A stretch of DNA of 64,000 nucleotides from Bacillus_BD sp963765265 (GCA_963765265.1 CAVXVN010000014.1:55935-119934), one strand, 5' to 3'. Shown: positions 8,570 to 17,996, numbered from the stretch's first letter. Program-made: numbers and translations. The notes: generated by a model from the letters alone, not told the origin.

Positions 8570-9964
8570 TTATAATGCATTAAGTATTGCTTGTACTGAA
8601 TCTTTAGCGTCACCGAAGCACATAGCTGTGTTCTCTTTAAAAAATAGCGGATTTTGCACTCCAGCATAACCGGCACTCATAGAGCGTTTAAATACAACGA
8701 CATTTTGCGCATTCCATACTTCGAGTACTGGCATACCAGCAATCGGACTATTTGGATTATCTAGAGCAGAAGGATTCACTGTATCATTAGCCCCAATAAC
8801 AAGGACGGTATCCGTTTCTGGAAAATCATCATTTATTTCATCCATTTCTAAAACAATGTCATAGGATACTTTTGCTTCAGCTAAAAGTACATTCATATGA
8901 CCTGGCAAACGTCCTGCCACTGGATGAATGGCAAAGCGAACATTTATTCCCTTTTCACGAAGTTTTCTCGTGATTTCAGCGACCGGATATTGAGCCTGAG
9001 CCACAGCCATACCATATCCAGGAGTAATGATAACAGAACTGGATTGTTTTAATAGATCTGCAACATCTTCAGGACTCATTTCACGGTACTCGCCCATTTC
9101 TTCTGCATCTCCAGAATCTACTACTTTATTGCCAAAGCCTCCGAGAATAACTGAAATGAACGATCGATTCATTGCTTTACACATGATGAATGACAGAATC
9201 GCACCTGAAGACCCTACTAAAGCTCCAGTTATAATTAATAGGTCATTCGAAAGCATAAATCCAGCTGCCGCTGCTGCCCAACCTGAGTAGGAGTTTAGCA
9301 TTGAGATGACTACCGGCATATCTGCTCCACCGATTGACGCAACCAAATGCCAACCAAAAATCAATGCAATCGCAGTCATAATAGCAAGATAAATCAACGC
9401 ATCTCCAGCATTCGCATTAACAAATAAGAACATAAGTACAATTGTTGCGATAAGAGCTAATAAATTAAGGCCGTTTTTGAATGGCAACGAAAGTGCCTTT
9501 GACTTAATAAGACCATGAAGCTTTCCGTAAGCCACGATCGATCCTGTAAAGGTGATGGCCCCTATAAAAATACCAAGATAGATTTCAATCATTTCAATAT
9601 TTAAAAGTACAGCGGTTTCAGGTAAATGACCATTGTAGATATTAATAAAGCTATTATATCCAACCAATACAGCTGCCAAACCTACAAAACTGTGCAGGAC
9701 TGCCACTAATTCCGGCATCTCTGTCATTTGTACCTTTACTGCCAATCGAACCCCAATCAGGCTTCCAATCAGCATGGCAACTAAAATATAGATGATACTT
9801 TGAACGTCAATATTAATCATTGTAGCAGCCAATGCAATGATCATCCCAATTACGCCGAATCGGTTACCATTTTTGGCTGTTTCTTGTTTTGATAAACCAG
9901 CTAAACTTAGAATAAACAAAATAGCTGAAATAATGTACGCTGTTGTAATTAATCCATTTAACAT
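8570..9964 (-). CDS. pntB: NAD(P) transhydrogenase subunit beta PntB
   Basis: A 464-residue beta subunit of proton-translocating transhydrogenase. The N-terminal half is membrane domain II with about eight to nine helices; the C-terminal 180 residues are the NADP(H)-binding domain III, with the fingerprint GYGMAVAQAQYPV and the downstream GANDTVNP. It starts 15 bases after pntA with a GGGAGGTG ribosome binding site, and ends at a strong terminator. With PntA it uses the proton gradient to drive hydride transfer from NADH to NADP+, supplying NADPH. Confidence 0.95.
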   Translation of the reverse strand: MLNGLITTAYIISAILFILSLAGLSKQETAKNGNRFGVIGMIIALAATMINIDVQSIIYILVAMLIGSLIGVRLAVKVQMTEMPELVAVLHSFVGLAAVLVGYNSFINIYNGHLPETAVLLNIEMIEIYLGIFIGAITFTGSIVAYGKLHGLIKSKALSLPFKNGLNLLALIATIVLMFLFVNANAGDALIYLAIMTAIALIFGWHLVASIGGADMPVVISMLNSYSGWAAAAAGFMLSNDLLIITGALVGSSGAILSFIMCKAMNRSFISVILGGFGNKVVDSGDAEEMGEYREMSPEDVADLLKQSSSVIITPGYGMAVAQAQYPVAEITRKLREKGINVRFAIHPVAGRLPGHMNVLLAEAKVSYDIVLEMDEINDDFPETDTVLVIGANDTVNPSALDNPNSPIAGMPVLEVWNAQNVVVFKRSMSAGYAGVQNPLFFKENTAMCFGDAKDSVQAILNAL

Positions 9965-9979
9965 AGTGGCACCTCCCTA

Positions 9980-11515
9980 CTATTCCTTAGAAAACATTTT
10001 TAGCATTCTTGAAGTTACAGTAAAACCACCAACAATATTAATAGTGGCAATTAATATACCAATAAATGATAGGATCTTGACGATCGTAATTTCACTACTG
10101 ATCTGTAACAATGCACCGACCACGATAATACCAGAAATCGCATTCGTAACCGACATAAGTGGTGTATGTAAAGAATGGCTGACATTCCAAACGACATAAT
10201 AACCTACCACACATGCAAGGGCAAAAACAATAAAGTGTGATAAAAACTCAGGAGGTGACATATAACCTACCCATCCGAACAGGATAACACCAACTACCGC
10301 TAATACATATTTTAGATTTGAAGGCTTTTTCTCTACCACTTCTTGTGGTGCTTTAGGTTCTTCTTTCTTTACAGGCGCAGCAGTTACACTGATAGCAGGC
10401 GGTGGAAATGTCACCTTCCCTTTATGAATGACACTCATGTTGCGCAAAACGACATCTTCAAAATCAATATTAATATTGCCGTCTTTTTCTTTACATAGTA
10501 ATTTAGCTAAATTCACAAGATTTGTAGCATACATTTCAGAAGATTGAGTTGGCAAACGGCCGGGAAGATCTGTATAACCGATAACCTTAACTCCTGAATC
10601 CGTAATGAACATTTCACCTGGAACCGTATACTCGCAGTTTCCACCTGCAGCAGCGGCCATATCAACAATAACTGAGCCTCGGCTCATACTGTCGACCATC
10701 GCTTTTGTAATCAGCTTTGGTGCTGGTTTTCCAGGAATAAGAGCGGTTGTTATAATGATATCTACCTCTTTAGCCTGCTGGGCAAATAACTCCATTTCCG
10801 CTTTAATAAACTCATCGGACATTACTTTTGCATATCCCCCAGAGGTAGAACCATCTTCATCACCACTAAAGTCAAGCTTTAAAAACTCTCCACCCATAGA
10901 TTCTATTTGTTCTGCCACTTCAAGACGAGTGTCAAATGCCCGAACAATAGCTCCAAGCGATTTGCTTGTCCCGATGGCAGCCAGTCCTGCTACCCCAGCG
11001 CCAATGACCATTACTTTTGCTGGCGGTACTTTACCTGCCGCAGTAATCTGCCCTGTGAAAAAGCGGCCGAAATTATGCGATGCCTCCACTACAGCTCTAT
11101 ATCCTCCAATATTTGCCATTGAGGATAATGCATCCATTGACTGAGCACGCGAAATTCTCGGCACCATATCCATTGCCAATACATTAATATTTTTTTGAGA
11201 AAGCTTGTTTACCAAGTCTGAATTCTGTGCTGGAAATAAGAAGCTAACCAAGGTTGCTCCTTCTTTTATCATTGAAATTTCTTCCTCGTTTGGTGGATTC
11301 ACTTTGTAGATTAAATCCGATTGCCAAATGTCAGTATCCTTTACAATGATAGCTCCAGCGGTGATATACAATTCATCAGTGAAACTAGCCCGCTCACCGG
11401 CTCCAGACTCAATTGCAACATCAAAGCCGAGTTTTTTTAACTGCTCGACGGTTTTAGGAGATGCTGCAACGCGCGTTTCTCCGGTAAAACTTTCTTTTGG
11501 TATACCTATTCTCAT
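9980..11515 (-). CDS. pntA: NAD(P) transhydrogenase subunit alpha PntA
   Basis: An alpha subunit of the long type: NAD(H)-binding domain I (about residues 1-380), with Rossmann phrase VIGAGVAGLAAIGTSKS near 170 and a substrate loop at RSSEMYAT-type sequence SSEMYATNL, then a Pro/Lys/Glu-rich linker (VKKEEPKAPQEVVEKKPS) and four C-terminal membrane helices. Many Gram-positives split these parts into PntAA and PntAB; here they are fused. An ATG six bases upstream abuts AAGGAG, so the ATG at 11515 with seven-base spacing is the likely start (511 residues). It is co-transcribed with pntB. Confidence 0.95.
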   Translation of the reverse strand: MRIGIPKESFTGETRVAASPKTVEQLKKLGFDVAIESGAGERASFTDELYITAGAIIVKDTDIWQSDLIYKVNPPNEEEISMIKEGATLVSFLFPAQNSDLVNKLSQKNINVLAMDMVPRISRAQSMDALSSMANIGGYRAVVEASHNFGRFFTGQITAAGKVPPAKVMVIGAGVAGLAAIGTSKSLGAIVRAFDTRLEVAEQIESMGGEFLKLDFSGDEDGSTSGGYAKVMSDEFIKAEMELFAQQAKEVDIIITTALIPGKPAPKLITKAMVDSMSRGSVIVDMAAAAGGNCEYTVPGEMFITDSGVKVIGYTDLPGRLPTQSSEMYATNLVNLAKLLCKEKDGNINIDFEDVVLRNMSVIHKGKVTFPPPAISVTAAPVKKEEPKAPQEVVEKKPSNLKYVLAVVGVILFGWVGYMSPPEFLSHFIVFALACVVGYYVVWNVSHSLHTPLMSVTNAISGIIVVGALLQISSEITIVKILSFIGILIATINIVGGFTVTSRMLKMFSKE

Positions 11516-11565
11516 TGTCATACTCCTTCCAGCTTATAAAGCCATTAATATTTTTGTATTAAAAT

Positions 11566-11595
11566 AATATATTATGAAATAATATATTATTTCAA
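11566..11595 (-). promoter_or_regulatory. pntAB promoter with palindromic operator
   Basis: The minus strand has TTGAAA (11595-11590) and TATATT (11571-11566) with an 18-base spacer. A perfect 18-base palindrome, GAAATAATATATTATTTC (11576-11593), fills the spacer and overlaps the -35 element, which is a typical operator position. The regulator is unknown. Confidence 0.5.
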
Positions 11596-11701
11596 TTATT
11601 TTAAGTGTACATTATTATTTCGTTTATGAATACGTTACCACTTCATTTTCTAAAAAAAATTTTGATTCTGAGTTAAAATATTTGACACAAATAAGGAAAT
11701 A

Positions 11702-11740
11702 GGGGGACGGTTCTCCTGTTTCCACGGAGAACCGTCCCCC
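11702..11740. repeat. Dispersed hairpin repeat (ACCGTCCCC family)
   Basis: GGGGGACGGTTCTC pairs with GAGAACCGTCCCCC around a short loop. Related intact or degraded copies occur at 29194, 37748, 39098 and 45902 in this window. It lies between the MFS gene and pntAB, otherwise a 366-base gap without a supported gene. A short minus-strand frame beginning near 11846 runs into this repeat and is probably a relic. Confidence 0.7.
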
Positions 11741-11881
11741 TACTTACTAAACACAGAAAGAATAGTAATGAATCATTCAATAAATCTGTATATTCTGCCA
11801 TTTTATCTACAGAAAACCTTTTTGAAGCCATTATGTTGACCTTTCAATAGATTTTCCTTTTTCAATACGACATGACCGAAT

Positions 11882-13120
11882 CTATCCGATGGTGCCAACC
11901 TTTTTATTTCTACCTGCACCTTGACCGACTATAAAGAGTAGAAGTGATACACCAACTAATATCTGTAGTGGAATCTGCCAGCTATCGGTTAGATCATGTA
12001 AATATCCAAAGAGCATAGGACCCATAGCCGCAAGTAAATATCCCACAGATTGAGCCATTCCGGACAACTCTGCCGCTTGTCCCGAGGTATCTGTACGTAA
12101 GCTGAAAAAGATCATGGCGAGACCAAAGGTAAATCCTGCCCCCATCCCTAGCAAGATAATCCATAAAACAATAAAATTCAAACTTCCATAAAGCAAACCA
12201 ACATTTCCAACGAAAAAACACACAGATGCGATCGTTACTAATAGACGCTGATTTGACATCCGTCCAGCGAGAATCGGGGCGATAAAAGTAACTGGAAGCA
12301 CGGTTAGTTGCATGATGGATACGAACAAGCCTGATTGATCAATGCCGATTCCTTTGCTCTTTAAGATTTCAGGCAGCCATGCGACAAGGACGTAAAACAA
12401 CGTAGATTGTAATCCCATAAACAAGGTTACTTGCCAGGCAAGTGGAGATCTCCATAAATTCACCCCATGATTCCGTGCTTGAGGATGAATCGTAGTTTTC
12501 TTTATAGAACCGCGTTTCAGTTGAGGAATCCAAAATAGAATAGATAGGAAACTCAAAATCCCCCAAATTCCCAATGCACCCTGCCATTCAAAACCTAATC
12601 CAACAGCAACAGGGACACTGATCCCCGAAGCGATTGCCCCAAAGAGATTCATAGAAATCGAATAAACACCTGTCATAAGACCGATGCGTTCAGAATATTC
12701 TCGTTTGATCAAACCTGGCAACAACACATTACAAACAGCAATGGCTAGGCCAAGGACCGCTGTACCTATGTACAAATTAGCAATGCCTGAGAAGGATCGT
12801 AAAATAATCCCAAGGGTTAGAAAGATGATTGAAATGAAAAGAATCCGTTCAACACCAAACCTTTTTCCCAGTTTTGGAACAAAAGGAGAGAAAAATGCAA
12901 AAGCTAGCAAAGGGAGTGTGGTGATCATCCCAGCCAATGTGTTTGAAATATGTAGATCATTTCGAATGAGTTCTACTAAAGGTCCTACTGAAGTTAAAGG
13001 CGCCCGTAAATTGACCGTAATAAAAATAATTCCTAATAGAATCACCCAAGGCGCTGCCTGCTGACGAACTTTTGCCTGAATTTTCTTCCCTTGATCCAAT
13101 TGATTTAATAGATTCATCAT
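11882..13120 (-). CDS. MFS transporter, CynX/NimT family
   Basis: A 412-residue, 12-helix major facilitator protein. The phrase VNLRAPLTSVGPLVELI near residue 37 is characteristic of the CynX/NimT branch (cyanate transporter CynX, 2-nitroimidazole transporter NimT, Bacillus YycB), where the Arg after VNL is conserved. A cytoplasmic loop of about 25 basic residues separates helices 6 and 7. It starts after GAGAGGTATC with two adjacent ATG codons. It is monocistronic. The substrate is not predictable; members export or import small organic anions and heterocycles. Confidence 0.85.
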   Translation of the reverse strand: MMNLLNQLDQGKKIQAKVRQQAAPWVILLGIIFITVNLRAPLTSVGPLVELIRNDLHISNTLAGMITTLPLLAFAFFSPFVPKLGKRFGVERILFISIIFLTLGIILRSFSGIANLYIGTAVLGLAIAVCNVLLPGLIKREYSERIGLMTGVYSISMNLFGAIASGISVPVAVGLGFEWQGALGIWGILSFLSILFWIPQLKRGSIKKTTIHPQARNHGVNLWRSPLAWQVTLFMGLQSTLFYVLVAWLPEILKSKGIGIDQSGLFVSIMQLTVLPVTFIAPILAGRMSNQRLLVTIASVCFFVGNVGLLYGSLNFIVLWIILLGMGAGFTFGLAMIFFSLRTDTSGQAAELSGMAQSVGYLLAAMGPMLFGYLHDLTDSWQIPLQILVGVSLLLFIVGQGAGRNKKVGTIG

Positions 13121-13307
13121 GATACCTCTCTTTGTTATTCTTAAAAATAAAAAGTTTCATCCATCATATCATTTAAATACAGAACATTATGATTATTTTT
13201 AATAAAAAAATAATTTTTCAATAATAATTTGATCATTTCCTCAAAGAACACTCCTACCTCAACGAATGTGTAGGGGTCCAACGTAGTAGAAAGTATGTAA
13301 AATACAC

Positions 13308-13340
13308 AAAAAAACTACTCATTTTGCGAGTAGTTTTTTT
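13308..13340. terminator. Bidirectional terminator
   Basis: AAAAAACTACTC and GAGTAGTTTTTT form a 12-base stem with A and U tails on both strands. It ends the acetyltransferase unit and lies upstream of the MFS gene. Confidence 0.85.
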
Positions 13341-13386
13341 GTAGTAGATTAATTTACGGAAGAAAAATCCTTGATTAACAACGATA

Positions 13387-14598
13387 TTAAAAATAATCTG
13401 AAAAGTAGGGTGTCTGCTGTTTAATCAAATCTTCTAACGTTTCCACTGTTTGTTCATCACCGATTAATCGACCGATGGAAGCTAAATAAGACGGTCTCTT
13501 GTAACTAAGTAACATGGTTGTCAGTGTCTGTATATCCAACGAAAGAGTCGTTTGACCCTCACTTTTATAAAGCTCCCCTTTACCTGCAGCGGATACATGA
13601 AGTGTAAATATCCCCTGATTCCACTCCAGAATTGGATCATCAAGCATAAACGTTATTTGGATATCGGTACCAATTGCCCTAAAAGGATATTGAGCAATAA
13701 ATTGTTTGGCATCTACAATACGAGCCATGTAATAGGGATTGATTGTTTCTTTAATCTCTCCATCATCCAGCCAGAATGCCAACGGATCGTTCGTATAGGT
13801 GCTTCCTACAACTTTTGTCACCATAGAAAAATGGGCACTGATGAAATTCCAGAGACCGTTACGCGTCTCTTGATTATTGTAGACCATTTCTTTTATATGA
13901 AGCACATCCTCCGAAATCCAGTACAACAGGTACCCTTGCGGCTGGTGTGAATCATCATAATAAACAGCTGCCGTTAAATCATCCAAATCCCATCGCCAAT
14001 ACTCGTCCCAAGCTAAATCATTTCGAATCATTGCCGCATGTCGCTTACTAGAAAAGGTCTTGTATACCAATCTAATGTCAGGATGCTCAGTATCTAATCT
14101 TTCCACGTAACCTGAAACTTTTTTTACCTTTGGCAATTGGTAGTCTTTGATTTCAAAGGTCATCTTATCGGAAATAATTTCCCATCCTCTTTGACGGTAA
14201 TAAGGAAATGAATATGGAAACAAATAAGATATGGATTGCTTTTTTTTCTGCATATCCGCTAGCGCTTGCCTCATCAACTGATTCATCAGTCCCATATTAG
14301 CATATTCCGGATAGGTACCGACCCCTGTCAACCCTCCCATCTCAAATATTCGTCCAAAAATATTTACTTGAAAAGGGTAAACAGCTAGTTGAGAAATCAG
14401 TTTTTCACCATCAAACCAGCCCAATACATCCGCATTTTCCAAAACAGGTAACTTGGCTAATGCTATTTCAGGTTCCTCCCATCCCACCGTTTGTAAGTCT
14501 TTTTTGGTCACTTGAAATACATAACGCAATAACTGATTAAACTGTTGCAAATGGCTTGTGTCTACTTTCCCCATTTTGAGTCTATCTAGTCGACTCAT
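13387..14598 (-). CDS. Eis-like GNAT N-acetyltransferase
   Basis: A 403-residue protein of the Eis architecture: an N-terminal GNAT domain with the acetyl-CoA binding stretch VGTYPEYANMGLMNQL (about 110-125 from this start), a second degenerate GNAT domain, and a C-terminal SCP2-like domain. The chain ends in Phe, as in Eis, where the C-terminal carboxylate takes part in catalysis. An in-frame ATG 42 bases upstream lacks a ribosome binding site; the ATG at 14598 follows TTGGAGGTAATAGT and is preferred. Eis enzymes acetylate amines such as aminoglycosides or protein lysines; the natural substrate here is unknown. Confidence 0.85.
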   Translation of the reverse strand: MSRLDRLKMGKVDTSHLQQFNQLLRYVFQVTKKDLQTVGWEEPEIALAKLPVLENADVLGWFDGEKLISQLAVYPFQVNIFGRIFEMGGLTGVGTYPEYANMGLMNQLMRQALADMQKKKQSISYLFPYSFPYYRQRGWEIISDKMTFEIKDYQLPKVKKVSGYVERLDTEHPDIRLVYKTFSSKRHAAMIRNDLAWDEYWRWDLDDLTAAVYYDDSHQPQGYLLYWISEDVLHIKEMVYNNQETRNGLWNFISAHFSMVTKVVGSTYTNDPLAFWLDDGEIKETINPYYMARIVDAKQFIAQYPFRAIGTDIQITFMLDDPILEWNQGIFTLHVSAAGKGELYKSEGQTTLSLDIQTLTTMLLSYKRPSYLASIGRLIGDEQTVETLEDLIKQQTPYFSDYF

Positions 14599-14693
14599 AC
14601 TATTACCTCCAACATATCTAAATTCTATTTCTAGATTCAATTATAACCTATTTCTTTTTCATGTAATAATACGATATGAACTGTAATGTAAGC

Positions 14694-14729
14694 AAAAAAA
14701 AACAGACCCTACATGTAGGGTCTGTTTTT
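14694..14729 (-). terminator. Terminator of the cold-shock gene
   Basis: A perfect palindrome, AACAGACCCTACATGTAGGG continuing to TCTGTT (14701-14726), flanked by A and T runs. It lies ten bases past the csp stop codon. Confidence 0.85.
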
Positions 14730-14738
14730 CAGCTATTA

Positions 14739-14939
14739 TTAAGCTTTTTGAACGTTTGTAGCTTGTGGGCCACGTTGTCCTTGTTCTACTTCAAAAGTTA
14801 CACTTTGACCTTCGTCTAAAGATTTGAAACCTTCGCTTTGGATTGCTGAGAAATGTACGAATACGTCTTCTCCTGCTTCACGTTCGATAAATCCAAAACC
14901 TTTTTCTGCATTAAACCATTTAACTTTACCTTGTTCCAT
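14739..14939 (-). CDS. CspA-family cold-shock protein
   Basis: A 66-residue cold-shock protein, the normal length. RNP1 (KGFGFIE, residues 13-19) and RNP2 (VFVHF, 26-30) are intact, and the aromatic surface W8, F9, F15, F17, F27, F30 is present. It resembles Bacillus CspB and CspD about equally, so no symbol is given. These proteins bind single-stranded RNA and act as RNA chaperones in growth and cold adaptation. The ATG is seven bases after AGGAGG, and a small hairpin sits directly upstream of that ribosome binding site. Confidence 0.95.
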   Translation of the reverse strand: MEQGKVKWFNAEKGFGFIEREAGEDVFVHFSAIQSEGFKSLDEGQSVTFEVEQGQRGPQATNVQKA

Positions 14940-14954
14940 TATTGTTGCCTCCTA

Positions 14955-14970
14955 GTGTGGATTTCCACAC
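14955..14970 (-). promoter_or_regulatory. 5' UTR hairpin before the csp ribosome binding site
   Basis: GTGTGGAAATCCACAC folds into a six-base-pair stem with a four-base loop, three bases upstream of AGGAGG. It is well placed to influence ribosome access or mRNA stability with temperature. The remaining upstream stretch to 15367 (about 400 bases) shows no gene. Confidence 0.45.
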
Positions 14971-15367
14971 AATGTGTTACTATCCTTGCTCAAAACTTTA
15001 GACGAAAAACAAAACCTATTTCAATCTGAAAAAGAACAAAAATAATTCTTCATTAGAATAACAGATCTATTATGAAAAAGCAAATGGATTGAGACATATT
15101 TAACTAAACGATTCATATCCACCATAATCTTCACTCAGTTTCTGATTGCATTTTTCATTTTTAATAACATGGATTGATATCCCTTCACCACACTTATTTC
15201 AGCCTGAGCACGGATGAACTCCTCTTGCAGCTATTGCATTTCTACTATTTTATCTGTTTTATGAGCACCAAGGACTACTTATTTCAATTTTCAATAAATA
15301 TTTTAATATGGAAATTTTTTCATGATATACTAGTTATACCCTAATGAATTGGGAGGTTATGTCTAGT

Positions 15368-15925
15368 ATGGATGTTTATGAAAAGGTCGAAAGTGTTGCT
15401 AAATTAATTGGTGTTTCCCCTTCAACATTAAAGAAATACTATACAATGTTTGAACAAGCGGGATACCAATTCAAAAGAAATAATGAAGGTCGAATTCTTT
15501 TTTCTAATTATGAGATTCAATTATTCAAAGAATTAATGGTTTTAAAGAACCAACCAGGAATGACCGTACTAAAGGCAGTTAAACAAATTGCGGATACGGA
15601 AGGCATAACGAGTATAAAAGCCAATCCAGACTCATCAGCCATGTCGAACGATCCAACCGTATCGGACAGGACAGATATATCTATTATGACGAAACAAGTT
15701 GAAGCAGTTATGACTGAAATTACTGAATTAAAAAAACTGATTAAAGAACAAAATGACCTAATTAAACTACAGCAAACACAATTAGAATCTATGAAACAAC
15801 GTGATGTACTAATGGTTCAATCCCTTAAACAAGCAATGGTGGAAAGAATCGTACTTAATGAAATAGCAGCCAATAAGGAGAAAGAAGAAAAGAAAGGTTT
15901 ATTTGCTAGGCTATTCGGTAGATAA
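15368..15925 (+). CDS. MerR-like helix-turn-helix protein with coiled coil
   Basis: A 185-residue protein from the preferred ATG at 15368, ten bases after GGGAGG; two upstream in-frame ATGs (15344, 15359) are badly placed. Residues 1-70 form a MerR-type winged helix (KLIGVSPSTLKKYYTMFEQAG). A hydrophilic linker and a heptad coiled coil rich in Lys, Glu and Gln (about 110-165) follow, ending in the basic amphipathic tail KKGLFARLFGR. This DNA-binding plus coiled-coil plus basic tail layout resembles RacA-like proteins and DUF3967-containing plasmid or phage proteins. A role in chromosome or membrane anchoring is only inferred. It is monocistronic. Confidence 0.65.
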   Translation: MDVYEKVESVAKLIGVSPSTLKKYYTMFEQAGYQFKRNNEGRILFSNYEIQLFKELMVLKNQPGMTVLKAVKQIADTEGITSIKANPDSSAMSNDPTVSDRTDISIMTKQVEAVMTEITELKKLIKEQNDLIKLQQTQLESMKQRDVLMVQSLKQAMVERIVLNEIAANKEKEEKKGLFARLFGR

Positions 15926-16240
15926 AATATTTGGATTCAATACTACGATTTAAAAATAGGTAACTACGACACTTTGCAAGTTCTGTTAAAAACTCATTCT
16001 TCAGCACGTTCCACGTATTTTTCTCTCCATCCGCTTGTTAATTACGGAAACAATGTCGTTTCATTCACGGGTTTTCTCCAGTGAGTTAGATGAAAATGAA
16101 TTGCGTTTTGTCTTTTGCGAATACATACACAAAACCTAATGACGGTTATTATTCTTGGAAACATGGGTTTAATGGTAAGGAGAAATTACCTCTCATTTAT
16201 ATTTTGTTTTCAACCATCCTATTAAATGGAGGTGAAAACA
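15926..16240. other. Intergenic stretch without a supported gene
   Basis: About 315 bases follow the MerR-like gene. A 28-residue plus-strand frame and an overlapping 50-residue frame occur here, but neither has a ribosome binding site. No terminator was recognised. Confidence 0.3.
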
Positions 16241-16402
16241 ATGCCAATTAAAAACCCTATTGGAAGGCCTATCGAATTTACTGGAAATGTGTTGGACCAA
16301 AGAAATGACCTTACAGGGCCAGATGATGCAGGCAAGGCATCCTACCCAGTACTTCCTAAGAATGTATCGATTCAGCAACAAGCAAGCAAAAATGAGCAAT
16401 AA
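16241..16402 (+). CDS. Small hydrophilic protein, 53 aa
   Basis: An ATG six bases after a strong GGAGGTG opens a 53-residue frame beginning MPIKNPIGRPIEF and ending in a Gln/Ser/Lys-rich tail. It is proline- and asparagine-rich, with no membrane segment and no cysteine. It is not recognised. The excellent ribosome binding site and the terminator about 80 bases downstream support expression. Confidence 0.6.
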   Translation: MPIKNPIGRPIEFTGNVLDQRNDLTGPDDAGKASYPVLPKNVSIQQQASKNEQ

Positions 16403-16483
16403 CCTTTCTAGTTAAAGTTGTTCAAATAGGATCGAAAGTTACTACTAGATCAAGGTCGAGTTTAGGACAGTTTTTCAGAAAAA

Positions 16484-16537
16484 ATAGCCGTTAATATGTA
16501 AGTTGTTAATGATAACTTCCATATTAACGGCTTTTTA
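16484..16537. terminator. Bidirectional terminator
   Basis: TAGCCGTTAATATG and CATATTAACGGCT form a long stem with A-rich 5' and T-rich 3' flanks. It serves the plus-strand 53-residue gene and the minus-strand gene at 16610. Confidence 0.85.
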
Positions 16538-16609
16538 TTTTGTTTGTTATGATTACATCACTCTTTATGGAATTAAATCTATCCACATTACATAGGACCT
16601 CATACATAA

Positions 16610-16837
16610 CTAAATTCTAGTTTTTACCTCTTCTCTTATTAACTCAATCATATGATCTGATAGATCTGCCGGGAGCGACATCCCCTCTTTAAAAACCCAA
16701 GTATTCATTATTTCCAAATCTGCTTTTTTAAAAGTAATGCTATAATCTTGGTTTTGGTGTGTAAAATCCGCCGTCACATATTCTTCACCATCAAATTCAT
16801 CATCAATAATCATGTTATTCATTGTATAGGGTTTCAC
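16610..16837 (-). CDS. Hypothetical acidic protein, 75 aa
   Basis: A 75-residue acidic protein starting with GTG, eight bases after GAGGAG. It has an acidic patch, IDDEFDGEEY (about 11-20), then a beta-rich segment and a C-terminal amphipathic helix (SDHMIELIREEVK). No membrane segment, no metal motif. It is not recognised. It stands alone between small genes. Confidence 0.6.
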   Translation of the reverse strand: MKPYTMNNMIIDDEFDGEEYVTADFTHQNQDYSITFKKADLEIMNTWVFKEGMSLPADLSDHMIELIREEVKTRI

Positions 16838-17002
16838 GATTAGTCTCCTCGTTTATCCTTCTTATTATTTGTCAACGTTATTTATGTAGTCCTTTTATAA
16901 AACCTACCTGTACTGATTTTTTAAAAAAACAGTCCTATTTGTTAAAGTGTTACCCGCTAGAAAAGGACAAAAATATTATGAAACGTTAACCCAAATGAGC
17001 CA

Positions 17003-17146
17003 TTATTCATCATCATTATTCTGGTCTTGATACGCAATTAGGATGACTTCTTCTCCTTTTTCTTTACTAAGTATTGTTTCGAGAGTACTAATTTGGTGGA
17101 GATCTGTATTGGATAGATTTGCAATATCGTACTGTTTCTTCTCCAT
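17003..17146 (-). CDS. Hypothetical acidic small protein, 47 aa
   Basis: A 47-residue frame, MEKKQYDIANLS onward, ending in the acidic tail DQNNDDE. The ATG at 17146 follows GAAAGGTG by six bases. Composition is charged and cytoplasmic. It is not recognised but has the codon use and ribosome binding site of a real gene. The about 300 bases upstream hold only a hairpin (AGACCTCTTT with AAAGAGGTCT near 17197-17226), which may end the YnfA transcript. Confidence 0.5.
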   Translation of the reverse strand: MEKKQYDIANLSNTDLHQISTLETILSKEKGEEVILIAYQDQNNDDE

Positions 17147-17452
17147 TTTCATCACCTTTCGATTATTCATCATTTATATAAAGGAAGAATAGAGATGTTA
17201 GACCTCTTTAACAGGGGTAAAGAGGTCTATTTAAAGTATTTGTTGAGGAACCATTTTTATTCAAAAAAGGCCCACTAACTTACCAAAGTAAGATATTTCC
17301 CGTTGAATTATTTTATCCCCTTAAATAATCAATAAATACTTATTCCATTTATTAAATTACTATTAGTTGTTTATCCTTTTCAATGTCACAACAACCATTT
17401 CTGGACGATTAAAAACCCTTAAAAGATATGTATTAAAGTAGGTTACTTCTTT

Positions 17453-17779
17453 TTATTGACGTGGTGCCAATAACATCACCGAAACACCCACTAAGCATAT
17501 ACCTGCACCTATCAAATCATATATATCAGGTGTTTTTTTATCAATACCCCATCCCCACAATACAGAAAGAACGATAAATACCCCTCCGTAGGCTGCATAA
17601 ACTCTACCGAACGATGGGAATGATTGAAACGTAGCGATAACACCGTATAAAGCCAAAGCTATACCTCCAAAGATCCCCCAATAAAATGGTTTACCTTCTC
17701 TTAACCATAACCAGATTAAATAACCACCACCTATTTCTGCTAAACCTGCAAGTATAAACAAAACAATTGCATAAATCAT
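17453..17779 (-). CDS. ynfA: YnfA family (UPF0060) membrane protein
   Basis: A 108-residue protein with four closely packed membrane helices, the exact size and topology of the YnfA family. Family phrases visible are LAEIGGGYLIWLWLREG (about 13-29), FGRVYAAYGGVFI (about 57-69) and DLIGAGICLVG near the C-terminus. YnfA is related in fold to small multidrug resistance pumps and probably works as a dimer; some homologues are linked to drug efflux, but the physiological substrate is not settled. Monocistronic here, next to the metal-type cluster. Confidence 0.92.
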   Translation of the reverse strand: MIYAIVLFILAGLAEIGGGYLIWLWLREGKPFYWGIFGGIALALYGVIATFQSFPSFGRVYAAYGGVFIVLSVLWGWGIDKKTPDIYDLIGAGICLVGVSVMLLAPRQ

Positions 17780-17996
17780 TCTTAACTAACTCCTTTATAT
17801 TCTTTAATCAATATAGTTATTATAACGTATCACTATTGAACAAACCTGATTACATTACTTTAAGTAAAATCTACACAATTCTAAATTTTTATATATCCAT
17901 TTCCTTTACAGTTGTTGCTCAAGAATCTGGCTCTAAAATTTAAATAAGCGCTGATCCTTGCTGCAGGAAAGCGCCCTTTAATTAAGTATATACGGA

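Noticed and set aside
10605..11144. 179-codon plus-strand frame opposite pntA
   Set aside because: Shadow of a highly conserved gene; no ribosome binding site or family features.
13552..13950. 132-codon plus-strand frame opposite the Eis-like gene
   Set aside because: Antisense to a full-length GNAT protein, no supporting start signal.
16060..16200. Overlapping short plus-strand frames after the MerR-like gene
   Set aside because: Neither the 28-codon nor the 50-codon frame has a ribosome binding site; the sequence may be a relic but nothing recognisable remains.
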